A stretch of 64,000 bases of DNA from Torreya grandis. Its lineage: Eukaryota; Streptophyta; Pinopsida; Cupressales; Taxaceae. The position numbers were made by a program, and so were the translations under genes. Of the stretch, positions 32,511 through 43,419 are shown piece by piece. The stretch covers positions 16,459,001 through 16,523,000 of the forward strand of contig JARHVA010000001.1 of NCBI GenBank assembly GCA_037957365.1, read 5' to 3'. The number at the start of each line of letters is the position of its first letter. The first letter of the stretch is position 1. Under the pieces are notes generated by a model. The model made no database searches and was not told the DNA's origin. It saw only the letters and a program-made list of their open reading frames with translations.

Positions 32511-35500
32511 TAAAGAGGTCAGGAGGAATTGCCCCCAAAGATGTTGGTTGAGATGTGCCCAAGATAGAAATCTTGGGCTTTGGTGGTGGAGAGGCCTTGG
32601 TAAATGGATATGTCCAAGGGGTAGAAACTTGCTCTTTTCCTTTATCCTTTAGGGTTTGGGACATGGTGGCCACATTAATAGTGTTGATTTTGAATAAAGG
32701 GGGAGAATGTGGTAGAGGGACCATAATCTCACATTGGGATCCTTATTCAAGTGAGGAGGTTTGGGAGGCATGGGATGATGTTGGTAGTTTGTCAAAAAGG
32801 TGGTCAAGAGAATCCTCAATGAGAAGAGTGTCCTTTTCCAAGTGTTGTTGAATGACATCCTTAAGAGTGTGGCAAATTTTAGTATCATGCCCAAGTGTGC
32901 GATGATACAAGTAGATTTGAGTGTCGTCAAACTAAGATGGTTTTGATCTGAAAGTTTGGTATGGCCTAATGGGTGGGAGAATGATGCTAAAAGACTGCAA
33001 CAATTAGTGTAAAAGTGAAGCATAGGAACCCACTAATGGGTCTGTGCTCATTATTGCAGTTTGGGTTAACAACTTCTATTTAGGAGTTATAGGGGAAGTT
33101 TTTTGTACCACCTTTTTGGTTGGTGGTGAGGCCACATGCATAGATGGCACTTTCTTGATGAGAGGTGTCAAATTTCTTGGAGGAAATATGTTTTTGATAG
33201 GTAGAGGGAGTAATGGAGGTAGTTTGTCTTTATGAGGTGTTGGAATAGGGAGCACTCTTGTTTAAGTGGAAGGATGTGGACCCAAGATAGAGGGCAATGG
33301 TGAAGGTGGGGGAGGAGTAGACCGATGTGGTTTAGCATCCTCCTTTAGTATGGTGCAAGGACCACTACTATGTAGGGCGAGGTTAAAATCTAACTTTACT
33401 TGTGGGTGAGTTAGGTTTGATACAGGGCGAACACTGAGAGACTTAATCTATTTTAGCATGGTGGATGCCTGCGAGGTTTTGGATTCAGAAGTGGAAGGCT
33501 GAGATTTTAATGAGTTAAAAGTGGAAAATTGATCCTCATTAGAGACTTTGGGGTAAATCATCACGAAAGGGTTGGTAGTATAAAGTGAAGTAGAATGTGT
33601 AGGATAAAGAGCCCTAAATTGCTCCCATAATGCCTCATACTCTAGGTTCCTAGAATGGAAGAATCTTAAGTTTTTTGCCAATCGAGAGAAGGGTTTAGAT
33701 GACATCGTGCGAGGCCTTATAGTTGGTCCTTCAGTGGATTTGGGTGATTTTGAGAGTAGAAACATGTTGGGCACAATGATCATGGGCCAAAGGTGAGAGA
33801 AAACCATCACTGGATCTTCCTCAGCCAAAGTGGGTGAGGTGGCGAGTTCTTCTCACAGTGGAGAAGGGATTGGAGAATTTGGCTCTTTAAGTAGATAGAG
33901 CGCAGGGATGATCATGCCTTCCACATGTGGTCTAGGAGCATGGAAATTATGATCCTCCATTGATAATAAGAATGATAAGGGTGGGGCCACCGATGTTGCT
34001 TCCATTAAAGCATCCTCCAATATGGGAGAGGTCAAAGTAGACTCTCTTATGGGTGAAAGGGGGGTGGATGGAGGACTATCCTCCATCGGTGGAGGAAAAA
34101 TATGAGAGGAAGGCTCCTCTAAAGGGTGAAGTAGAGGGATGATGGCCCCTTCTACATGAGGGCATGGGGTATGAATGGTAAATTCTTCCAATGGTAGAAG
34201 AAGAGGGAAGGTGGGGGCAAGAGGAACATGTAATATAGGATCCTCATGAGGTAGAAGAATGGGTAGAGGAGGTGCTTGATGTCATGGGGGTGATATAGGT
34301 GAAATGGGTTCATCCACGTGAGGAAGAGGGTGAGGTAAAGGGAGCTCTTCATTGTGTGGGGGTGGTATGGGTAAAATAGGCTCTTCTACCCATGGTGGAG
34401 AAATGGGTTGACCAACCTCTTCAGATTGTGGGAGAGGTTGGATAGGAATGAAAGGAAAGACTATGTCGACTGTGCATATGTTCCATTCTTGAGGGTCATC
34501 GACCATGGTTTGAACATTATTCTAACTTGGGGGATGGTTAGGAAATGGTTGCCTAAAGACATCCATGTTTTGTTTGGCCAACACATTAGGGTTATCCAAA
34601 ACAAGGTCCCCTTTGTCTAACATGTCTTGAATAATGTTTTTTAGGGTTTTGCAATTATCTGTGTCATGACCCTTGACATGATGATAGTTACAAAAGTCAT
34701 TTTCCCTATACCATGTAGGGATGGCTCGTGAGGGGTCAAATTAGATAGGTGGTTAGAGTTGAGGGAGGTTGAGTACTCCTTATTTCACTAATTTATACAA
34801 TACAAAAGCATATGATTCTCTTATTGGAGTGTATCATCGCTGTTCATACCATTGTTGGAATTATCTAGTGATGTTTTGTGAAGTGGAGGGCTCATATTGG
34901 TTGGTTGTGGTAGAAGATGGTGACCTAAGGACCATAATGTTCACCAATCCCTTGGACTTAGGGTGAGAAGAAGAAGGTTTGGAAGAAGAAGGGTCATTGG
35001 GTTTTGCATTGGTATTTTTGCTATGCAATTTGACCCTATCTTCTTCGATTACATAGAGTTCAAGCTTTTGGGCCATGGCGAAAGCTTCATCGAATGTGCA
35101 GAAAGTTTGAACCCATAGAGTAGACAAAATATGCTTGGCACATGCTCTTGAAAAGAGCTCAATGAGCTCAGGTTGAGGTAATGAGAAGGAGAGTTGGTTG
35201 ATCAAAACTCTCCAATGGGTGATGAAGTTAGCTATTGACTCATCCTCAAATTGTCTAATGGAATAAAGGTCTATGATGGAGACCTTCTTGGTAATATTGA
35301 TTGAGAAATGATCAAGGAATAGCTGAGCGAGTTAAATGAAGGTGAAGAGAGAATGACTGGTAATGGAGCTATACCAGTTGAGGGTAGCACCAAAAAGTGA
35401 CATAGGGAATGTGTGAAGCAATAATGCATCATCATGTGCTATGAGGTAGCAAGTGTGTCTAAATGCTCGCAGATGTTGTTGTGGGTCCTCTTTACTCTAA

Positions 35501-36452
35501 AAGTGAGTAAATTTTTGGAGTTCCCACTGGCAGGGTATGGTTGAATTGGAACTGAAGGGTGGATAGGTTCATTGTAGATTTGTTCATATGAAAGAACACT
35601 CCTCAAACTTGAAACAGATGTCTCAAGGTTGGACATCTTATCCATCAGCATTTGAATTAGATCAGCAGATGGATTGGCATGAGGGGCACTCCCTAAGTTA
35701 TAGGGTACTTGGAAGGCATTGGATGGGGTGTATGTCATACTTGGTTGCATTTGTGTAGGTGTAACATACTGATATTTCATCATAGGGGCCGATGTCGAGG
35801 CCACGAGGGTTTGTGTTGTGAAGTTGGAGGGCACAACTTGACTAGATGCTGTCAAGGGTGGTTGAATGGTGATGACACTAGTTAAAGGATAAGTGGTCAC
35901 TCTCATTTTTATAGGCATAAGAGTGGATGGAATAGAGATAATCAAGTTCTGAAAAGGTGTCAAACTTGGTTGAATTGTTTGTGGTTGAGGGGGTATGGAA
36001 ACCCTGATGGAGGTAGGGCAAGAAAGGATAGAAGGGGAGGCCAAATCTTGAACATTGGCCATGGTTGGGTTACTGGTTAAGGAAGTGGCTTGAGTGGCCA
36101 TAGGTTGGGTAGCAGATGCTATTGATATCATTACCGCTTCAAATAAAGAAGCTGGCATCCCATAAATAGGGTTACCTGAAGGATCTAGCATTTGGCTTCT
36201 AGTGAGATAATGTTGGAGAGCCTTGACGTTATGGTCAAGGAATCTCTCAAAATATTGATCCCCTTCAGGAATAATAGGAGGTTGATCAGGGGTAGGTTGG
36301 ATAGGAGTATGCTCGGTGTCTGAAGTATAATCCATTAGATGACTTGGCATAAAGGGCAAAGGTGGGAGTGGCTGTTGACTCTTGTGGTCAACAAGGGATT
36401 TGGCTTGACTATGTGTCAGGACCATCCAAGGCAAAAGGGGTTGAGGTTCCAA
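32511..36452 (-). pseudogene. E3 gag, best preserved coding region, fused to integrase remnant
   Basis: The first 337 codons (36452-35439) are open: MEPQPLLPWMVLTHSQAK, then GDQYFERFLDHNVKALQHYL, a Pro/Thr/Ser/Gln-rich region, DLIQMLMDKMSNLETSVSSL. The capsid-like part continues with stops and frameshifts (LINQLSFSLPQPELIELFSRA, 35205-35143). The first zinc-knuckle-like motif FCNYHHVKGHDTDNC lies at 34696-34648. A Pro-rich region with repeated HVEGxxIPxLxxLxEPxSxI blocks (34191-33853) follows. The second motif, LYHRTLGHDTKICH, lies at 32915-32869. KISILGTSQPTSLG near 32535 is then joined to integrase residues. Gag could be the only structural protein this derivative ever offered. Confidence 0.8.
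34100..34506 (-). repeat. Repeated Pro/Glu segment in E3 gag
   Basis: Short peptide blocks of the type LPHVDEPISPISPP, PHNEELPLPHPL and HVEGAIIPLLHPLEEPSS recur between 34506 and 33860. DNA copies share GAGGTGGGGG/ATGGGT-type words on the + strand. It is an internal expansion of the gag spacer between the two zinc-knuckle motifs. Confidence 0.6.
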
Positions 36453-36559
36453 AAATTGTGTTTTAGTTTTAGAAAACCAGAATTTGTGTTAAACAACAAG
36501 AAATTTGAGTTTTAAGCTTGCTGTTTGAAATTTTGTTTTTTTTAATTTATTTATTGACA

Positions 36560-36633
36560 ATGACTGATGTCAGTTATTTAACTAATATTAGTTAGAGAAT
36601 GTTGCCGATGTTGGTGGAGAAATCGATGTCAGT
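36560..36633. repeat. GATGTC motif cluster in E3 leader
   Basis: ACTGATGTCAGT (36563-36574), GCCGATGTTGGT (36604-36615) and ATCGATGTCAGT (36622-36633), the same motif as in the E3 LTR, here between the leader block and gag. Confidence 0.8.
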
Positions 36634-36936
36634 TTTTGTGTAATTCTAGAAACATAGAAGATTGATAGTTTTTGGAAGAAGAAGATATTCTGAGTTGTTT
36701 TGGACTTCAAAATGGTATGACCTTACCAGCTCAAACACTTAGATAAAACTAGTAGAATAGATGATTAGGCAAGCAACCTCTAAAATGTTAGATTCCTAGG
36801 AATGAGTTTTAAAGTCATGGTGGCTTATGCCTTAAGAGAATGTGTTGGGAGTTGGGCTTGTAGAATAGGTCCTAGAGAGGAAATCTATGGCTGGTTTTAG
36901 GTTGTGTTATGGTGCTCAAAGATATCTGTGTTAGGG

Positions 36937-37035
36937 TCAGTACGTGGCCTGGTGCTGGGACTTGCTCCCTTCACTTCACGAACCCAGAGCTGAGCTGGGC
37001 TGCTTAGCCAAAATATAGCTTCCCTATAGTTTATA
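36937..37035 (-). other. E3 conserved leader block
   Basis: On the - strand GTGAAGTGAAGGGAGCAAG and CCAGCACCAGGCCACGTACT match the E2 block at 8284-8330. Upstream GAGTATAAACT and GGCTAAGCAGCCCA also match E2. Soon after 37050 the sequence changes to copia coding on the other strand. Confidence 0.6.
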
Positions 37036-37055
37036 CTCTGCTAGAGAACAAAGTG

Positions 37056-37305
37056 GGTCCTCCTCTTGGCCTATTTCCATTTTTTGTGATAACACAAGTG
37101 CTATAAATATTTCAAAAAATCAAGTAATGCATTCAAGAACAAAAAATATTCCCATTAGATATCACTTATTAAGAGAGCAAGTTGCAGATCAATAGGCTAA
37201 GATGGAATATATTAGTACTACAGAGTAGATTGCAGATATTTTCACAAAGGCACTATCAAAATACACATTTGAGTATCTATGAGAGAAGTTGGGAGTAATT
37301 TCCTT
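37056..37305 (+). pseudogene. E4: Ty1/copia RNase H C-terminal fragment
   Basis: The + frame reads CDNTSAINISKNQVMHSRTK, NIPIRYHLLREQV and IADIFTKALSKYTFEYLxEK. This is the C-terminal end of the copia RNase H (CDNxSAIxLxKNPxxHxRTKHI, then VADxxTKPL). It begins abruptly next to the E3 leader. The rest of the copia pol is absent from the window, so this is the edge of a rearrangement or deletion. Confidence 0.85.
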
Positions 37306-37556
37306 TACTTCCTACCATTAAGGTTCAGCATCAGTTGAGGGGGAGCTAAGTGTTAGCTCTAGGTAGGCCCTTTGTCATTGATGTCAAAGGGGGAGAATAA
37401 AAGGTACAAGTACAGATGCAAAAATAGGTACAGGGAATAGGTACAGGTTGCTATAGTAAGGGGGAGTTACTGTATGTTTTTAGATGACAGTATGTGTAGG
37501 ATTCAGGATGTGGTAGTTTCAAGATTGAGGTTGCCATCAATGACAAAGGGGGAGAT
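37306..37556 (+). other. E4 3' UTR with polypurine tract
   Basis: Noncoding segment holding two AAAGGGGGAGA tracts (about 37388-37398 and 37545-37555), each preceded by TGATGTC- or ATCAATGAC-like words. The second abuts the LTR start and serves as the polypurine tract; the first may be a duplicated one. Confidence 0.75.
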
Positions 37557-37636
37557 TGTTGAAAATATTGTTATTGATGTCAAAGGTATAACATTATTGG
37601 TGATAAAGGCCCCATTGCATTTAATAATTTTTGTAA

Positions 37637-37655
37637 TATATATATATATATATCT
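37637..37655. repeat. (TA)n microsatellite
   Basis: About nine TA units in the 5' part of the copia LTR. Confidence 0.9.
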
Positions 37656-37749
37656 TGGCTAATGTGTGTTAATATTTATTTCATATTAACAAATATATTT
37701 TTGGTTGTATATAAGATAAAAGAAGGGCCCATGGAGAAGTCAAAGAGTC

Positions 37750-37935
37750 ATGAGGTAAAGACAAAAGAAGAATAAGACACATTTTCCCATAAAGAGTCAT
37801 CTTGGGGAATTCCAAGAGTTACCAAGTGAAGACAAAAGAAGAAGGTCACAATTTCTCATGAAGAGACACTTTGAGGAATATGAAAAGTCACCAAGGTAAA
37901 GACAAAAGAGGGAAGGACATTTTTGCTCATGAAGG
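37750..37935. repeat. ~65-70-bp tandem repeat in copia LTR U3
   Basis: Three copies share AAGTGAAGACAAAAGAAGAA followed by CATGAAGAGTCA-type sequence. They start near 37750, 37815 and 37880. They lie upstream of the TATA-like box, so they may be U3 control repeats. Confidence 0.75.
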
Positions 37936-38048
37936 GTCACCACATGACTTTTCAAAGGCAAGGATATGAAGGGTCATACAAGTTTGGCACCATTTTCCAT
38001 GAGAATTGAAGGGTCACAAAGGGGGAAGGCCAAAGGTCATTTGGAAAG

Positions 38049-38060
38049 CTATAAATAAAG
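38049..38060 (+). promoter_or_regulatory. TATA-like box of copia LTR
   Basis: CTATAAATAAAG about 490 bp into the LTR, followed by GAGAGAGAG-rich sequence, in the expected place for the U3/R border. Confidence 0.6.
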
Positions 38061-38262
38061 GCTTGAGAAGCCATTTATAATGAGTGAGAGAGAGTTTGAT
38101 TTGAGATAGTAATATCTATCTTAGAAGAGCATTTTGTGAGAGATGAATATGATTTGTATTTGTTATATCTAGCTTAGAAGAGCAAAGGTGAGAGAGAAGA
38201 AAGAGATGTTGTAATGAACTATAATTTGTTGAGATAGAAACATTGAGAGATAGTTGTGTGGT

Positions 38263-38600
38263 ATACACAAAGGGTTTGGTGCTCTTGTGGGTTGGTGCTC
38301 ATGAATTGTTGTTGTGTTGGTGCTTAACAAAAGGGTTAGTGCTCTTATGGGTTGGTGCTCATGAATTGTTGTTGTGTTGGTGCTCAACAAAGGGGTTGGT
38401 GCTCCTATGGGTTGGTGCTCATGAATTTTTGTTGTGTTGGTGCTCAGCAAAGGGGTTAGTGCTCTTGTGGGTTGGTGCTCATGAATTGTTGCTATGTTGG
38501 TGCTCAAAAAATGGGTTGGTGCTCTTATGTGTTAGTGCTCATGAATAGTTGTTGTGTTGGTGCTCAACAAAGGGGTTGGTGCTCCTTCAAGTTGGTGATT
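38263..38600. repeat. 60-bp minisatellite, about 5.6 copies
   Basis: The unit contains GTTGGTGCTCATGAATTG and GTGTTGGTGCTCAACAAAGG and repeats with an exact 60-bp period from 38281 on. Each unit itself holds three GGTGCTC words. Because 60 is a multiple of 3, apparent ORFs arise on both strands; they are not genes. It lies downstream of the TATA-like box. Confidence 0.95.
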
Positions 38601-38828
38601 GCAAATATTTTTTGAGTAGGTACTCATTCATAAAATTGAAATTATTCTCTGTCATTTTTCCCACATTGGGTTTCCATGTTATAATTAGTGTCTCTCTCTA
38701 TCTTGTGGTGTGTTTATTGTTTCAATTTTATTGCATATCTTGAATGTTTGGTTAAGTGGAATTTGATTAAGGGAAAGTGTTATAAGATATATGATATACT
38801 AGTTCACCCCCCCTCTCAGTATATCCCA

Positions 38829-41800
38829 TGATTGATATAAATAGGATTAGAAGCAGGAAGAGACTCAAATAAAGGGAGAGTAGAAATAGGATCTAGACTA
38901 GGCTCAATTGAAGGAGGAGCATGATGTATAGAGGGTTGAAGGATAGTATTAATTATCTTAGGGCCAAGTTGGCTATATGAATCCTAGTATCTAGTGAAGT
39001 GATAGGGAAAAATCATAGCATGATCCATAAACATGATCCTAAGAGTTTATTCACAAATTGAAGGTGTGTGAACCATTTCTACCCTAAGAACAAGAGTAAT
39101 AATGACAAAATTAGGAAATATATAATATGGAATGTGATAAGATAAATGAAAAGACTAAAATAAAGAAGAATGATAAAAAAGGATCTCAACATCTCAATCT
39201 TGAATAATACCTCTTATAAATGGGTCATCTACGGTATAACCATCATCATAGTTGGGTGTATTAATATAAATTATGAAAGTAGGGGTGACCTTATCATCAA
39301 GGTGGCATGATGAATAGAGTGTCAAGTCTTAGTTAATATTACATGTGTATCATTTCTAGGTGGTTGATAGGAACATAGCTTCAGGGAAGGTGGAAGATGG
39401 GAAATGAGATGAGGGAAGAGATCAAAAGTTTTCATCTTAAGTTTGATCTCATCAGGATCATTGTCATCATAATCTAAGAGGTTAGGTGGTATATTCCTGA
39501 TGAGTTTAAGGTGGCCATGTTAACCTCATATAGAGTTGATAGGGAAATTAAAATGGTGAGATTCTTGAAATGGAACACTTGGCAAAGGTTCAAAGGTTAT
39601 AATTTTGAATACACAAAAAACTTTGAATTGTTCAAAATTTCAAGGGTTAGTATCACCTTGAATCCTATATATTGCACCATTGTGAGGGAACTTGGAATAT
39701 TTCCAAGTATAAGAGGTAGCATGCTCTCATGTGATAAGTCCATGACCTTCTAATCAAGATATTATAGTATAGAGGAAACTTTAATATCATAATCTTCCCT
39801 TAAATAGTGTCAAGTGGGATGGTGATAGGGAGCCACACATAACCTAAAGGAGGCATTTTCCTTTGGTCTTAGCCTTGACACATGTTTCATGTAGACTTAA
39901 GATTACATTCTGAGTATCCAAGGATTTTAATTAAGTTGAGGGAGGAAACACAAGTACATGAACCCTCATCAATCAAAGTATGTTTGACTTGGATGTTATC
40001 AATTTGGATGCTTATAAAGAGGGGATGATCATCCACATGAAGCAAAATCTCATCTTGAATCATAGAAGCAATAAGAAATTTGAGAAATAGAGAAGTGTCC
40101 ATTATTTCATCAACATGTACAGATATATCCTTATATTATTTTAAGATGTTATCTTCTAATCCAAATAAGGTGGCTTCACATCCTGCTAGGGGAGGACAAG
40201 AGATGCTCATTTCAAATAGTTCTATAAGGTAGTTATGATGACATGGAGAATTTACATGAGTTCAAGCAATATAATTTGAGATGAGATATTATTAATCTCC
40301 ATGATATGATCCCATTCATCATAACCCATGAGGGGACTATTGGATAAAGGTGTGTAATATTGGAGGAGTTCCTTAGAAGGATTAGAAGTGCATGTAAATT
40401 TTTATTAATAGGATGCAGGAGGGTTAATATGGGGAAAAGTTAGTTGATTATCATGAAAATATAAAGTAGTTGATGTAGGTTTAGCTTATTATAGATTTCA
40501 AGAAGTAATGTTATAATATTGAATATCAATGGGTAAAAAGGTTGGATAAATTTTAGAAATGGTATGAGAGGTATTATCCAATGGAGGTGTTGGAATTGGT
40601 TCATCAAAAGAGATAAGGTCCTCTTACCCCAACTATATTAGTGTGTTGGAGAAGAATCTTGGATAAGATAAAAAAATGTGAGATGATTAGTGTATGTGGG
40701 TGGGATTGTGATCATCAATGAAGGAAACTACCCTTCACATATTTTTCATATTGACCACATTCTCTTCAAGATTTGGATCTAGAAGATTGTCAAAGTAATT
40801 GGTGAAAGGGGTAGGCTTATCAGTATTGTCTTGGTGATTTAGAAGAGGGTCTTTCTAAATGGCTACATGAGCATTAGCCTAGTTCAAAGATTTATTTTTA
40901 CTTTGTATTTTGTGATCTTTTAAGGTAATGCCATAGGATTATTAGCATTTATGAATGAAGTAATCATGGTCAAAATTGGGATTAAGGAGGAAATCCATAG
41001 CTAAGTTATGTAATTGCCTAAAGGTCTCATGATAGTGACCCCAACTAGCATGAAACCAACAAAAATTATTAGGATCATACCATGATTTCATAGGATGAGT
41101 GGGATCAAGCTCTCATGGAAGAGGCCTTGGTAGATTATTTTGTAATTTTGCTAATGATAAAGGATTATGAACATTGATGTTGCTTGTTGGATAAAAATGA
41201 GAATTAGGGATGTGGTTTAGAGGGGAAGCTTGTTCTAAAACATGGTCAGGAGCAATAGATTGAATATTATGAAGGGTATCATAGGAATTAGTGACACCAT
41301 AATTAGTAGCATGATGATTTTTATTTGTGATGAGCATGTGGGTGCCCATAGGAGGTTGGGATGGCTCAAATTGACATATGAATAAATCTTAGCACTTGGT
41401 TTGGCTAATGGTCTCTTTCACAGTTCATGGAGAGAGTCCAAACCTGTTATTAGAACTTAGGATGGAGAGCATTGGTGAATAGATGAAAGAGGTTACCATC
41501 CACCATGTTGTTTTTACACCATTTAGACAAGGTTTTCCACCATTTGATGAAATCTTGTGCAGTTTCCATCTCAAGTTGCTTGCAATTAATAAAATGAGCC
41601 AATGTATTTTCAAGAAGGTCACTATTTTAAAACTATTTTACTAGAGCATTAACTAGATCTTCTAAACTAGTGATGAAATGATATTTGAGTTGGTTATACC
41701 AATCTAAAGAGTCTCTAGAGAGGGTTATCACTAAGATCTTGGTAGTGGAAAAAGTGTTTAACTTGTCCCAGTCTTTGTATATATTTCCAAATGTTTTTAA

Positions 41801-42030
41801 GTGTAATGTAGGATTAGTTGATCCATTATAGCTAATGGTAGGGGTGATACCTCCCATGTATATGTTATCAATTTGAAGCATAAGAGGTTAATTTTGAAGG
41901 TGTTTAATTATTTTTTAATAAAATTTGGTTGAGGGATAAGATTTCCATGGGAATCCCTAAGGGGGGTGGGGGCATTTTGGTTATGTGCTCCTCATAAAAC
42001 CTATTGAGGAGATTTTGGAGATGAATAAAG
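38829..42030 (-). pseudogene. E6: gag C-terminal half and protease of a - strand gypsy element
   Basis: Continuing from 55713 across the E5 insertion: NLLNRFYEEHITK, a 41881-41633 stretch with the Retrotrans_gag block SLDWYNQLKYHFITSLEDL, then GKLSKWCKNN. The zinc-knuckle-like motif FCWFHASWGHYHETF lies at 41058-41014 (last Cys now Phe). The protease active site KHTLIDEGSCTCVSSLNLI is at 39985-39929. A decayed pol spacer continues to 38829, where it meets the copia LTR end. RT, RNase H and integrase are not in the window. Many stops. Confidence 0.65.
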
Positions 42031-42906
42031 TGACGAGTATCATCTATCTCATCATTTAATCAATATTAAATTGATGTCTTATCAACCATGGATGGTGTCC
42101 AAAGCTATCTCCAGTAAGGTATGGGATGGTAGATCTAGAAGGCTACTTATGGGGGTGTTTGATTATCCTATTCTAATTTTGACTAAAGAAAAGAATGTGT
42201 TCTAAACTACATGATTCATGATTTTATTGAAAAAAATAAAGAAATCAAATCAATCCACTCTTTTACTAAAATTAAAATATCACACTCCTATTTTACGTTT
42301 ACAGGGAAAGTAAATTCACACTTTTACTTACAAAAGGAAATTTGTTTCACACTTTTGTTGTAAAAAACACACTTTTATTAGAAAATAAATGAAATAAGAA
42401 AATGTTTTTTAAACTATGAATTTATTTTGATGTTTTATAAATAAATTAAAATAGTAACAAGATTCTAATTAATTATAACAATGAATTAATAAAATAGAAC
42501 ATAAATACCATACATAGTTTCTGGTTCGAAGGAGAGTGGACCCTTGCTCCTCTCAGACTCAGGAACAAAGATTAATCAGTGCTAAAAACTGAAATATTAA
42601 TTCATGGAAATGAAATAATTACAATCTAGCAAAAACCTATATGCTTTTACAAATCTTATAATATCTAATTTCTAATTTTTTATTCTCTATTTCTATCCCT
42701 ATTCATAGTTGAAAGTCTTACACTTTATACTAATACAATCAACTCAAAATAGGATGCAAAAGAATAGGACTCCTTGGTCGATCCCTTCATCCAAAGATAG
42801 GAGATTGGATTTCTATGAGATCCAATTATTTTGATGAAATAAATATCCTATCCTATAATAGTCCTAAAATTTGATTACATACAAGTTTATCAAAAGCAAG
42901 TCCTTC

Positions 42907-43128
42907 GGGTCGGGGGCCTAGTTCAGTTGGTTATGTATTTCCGCCATGCTCTGTAGGTCAAGTGTTCAAGTCCCCCCCTGCCCCTATGGAACTAGATGGT
43001 TATGTCTCGCCAGCGCCGCCGGTCACGTTAAAAAGTTTACCTGGTGAAACCTGGGGGTTTTCTGGCAATGGTTTCCCCCCGGTCTAAGTAAATAAATAAA
43101 TAAATAAAATAAAATAAAATAAAAAAAT
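42907..43128 (+). mobile_element. tRNA-derived SINE
   Basis: A 222-bp unit flanked by perfect 9-bp duplications AAGTCCTTC (42898-42906 and 43129-43137). The head resembles a tRNA gene: A-box-like GGCCTAGTTCAGTTGG near 42916 and B-box-like GTGTTCAAGTCC near 42961. A body GTCTCGCCAGCGCCGCCGG retains many CpGs, and the tail is (TAAA)n/(AAAAT)n. The empty site is seen in the other E5 LTR near 55131-55139. It was made by pol III transcription and LINE-driven retroposition. Retained CpG shows it is young compared with its surroundings. Orientation is + by tail position. Confidence 0.93.
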
Positions 43129-43419
43129 AAGTCCTTCAAAATAGCAAGCAATTATTTTCCTTATTTGATTCTAGCTAGAATGGTTCTTTCTTATCCTATT
43201 TGGCCACTAGCTTCCCATTTGTGGCTTCATCCTTACAAAATTCTTGAAATTGATCCTCTAAAGTCAAGAGGAAAAAGCCTATGGAGTCCATATAAATTAG
43301 CCTACAGATTTTGTAGAAATATTGTTGAGTTGTGGAGCTAAAAGCTTCAACTCTTTGCAAATAGGTGGAACAGGAAGGTTGTTGAGATCCAAGAGCACCG
43401 GCATCGGCAGCAGGACCGA

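Larger units (their letters stand above)
25430..37055 (-). mobile_element. E3: deletion derivative of an E2-like element, 5' LTR lost
   Basis: On the - strand: leader block, long gag with two zinc-knuckle motifs, a direct fusion of gag tail to integrase N-terminus, integrase C-terminus, 3' UTR, PMD-like ORF on the opposite strand, purine tract and 3' LTR. Compared with E2, about 3.6 kb (protease, RT, both RNases H) and about 0.65 kb (integrase core) are missing, each at a clean junction. The 5' LTR and PBS are absent: some 80 bp beyond the leader block, Ty1/copia sequence begins. The left end is placed at 25419-25437 because the LTR length then matches E2. Confidence 0.75.
37557..38828 (+). 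repeat. E4 Ty1/copia LTR
   Basis: It starts TGTTGAAAATATTG directly after AAAGGGGGAGAT, and ends near TTCACCCCCCCTCTCAG and TATATCCCA, a run typical of plant copia LTR 3' ends. A TATA-like CTATAAATAAAG lies at 38049-38060. Two minisatellites sit inside it (37750-37935 and 38263-38600). No second LTR is in the window. Confidence 0.8.

Noticed and set aside
35785..35800. GCCGATGTCGAG in E3 gag as another palindrome copy
   Set aside because: Single occurrence inside coding sequence with no cluster; likely chance.
38169..38548. Long repetitive ORFs on both strands at the 60-bp minisatellite
   Set aside because: They exist only because the 60-bp period is a multiple of three; there is no initiation context or family similarity, and the sequence is LTR.
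38263..38600. Regular repeats resembling a CRISPR array
   Set aside because: The whole 60-bp unit is repeated, with no unique spacers, and the setting is a plant LTR.
42907..42990. A functional tRNA gene
   Set aside because: Box-like words are present, but no cloverleaf closes; the unit has a body, tail and target duplications, so it is a SINE head.
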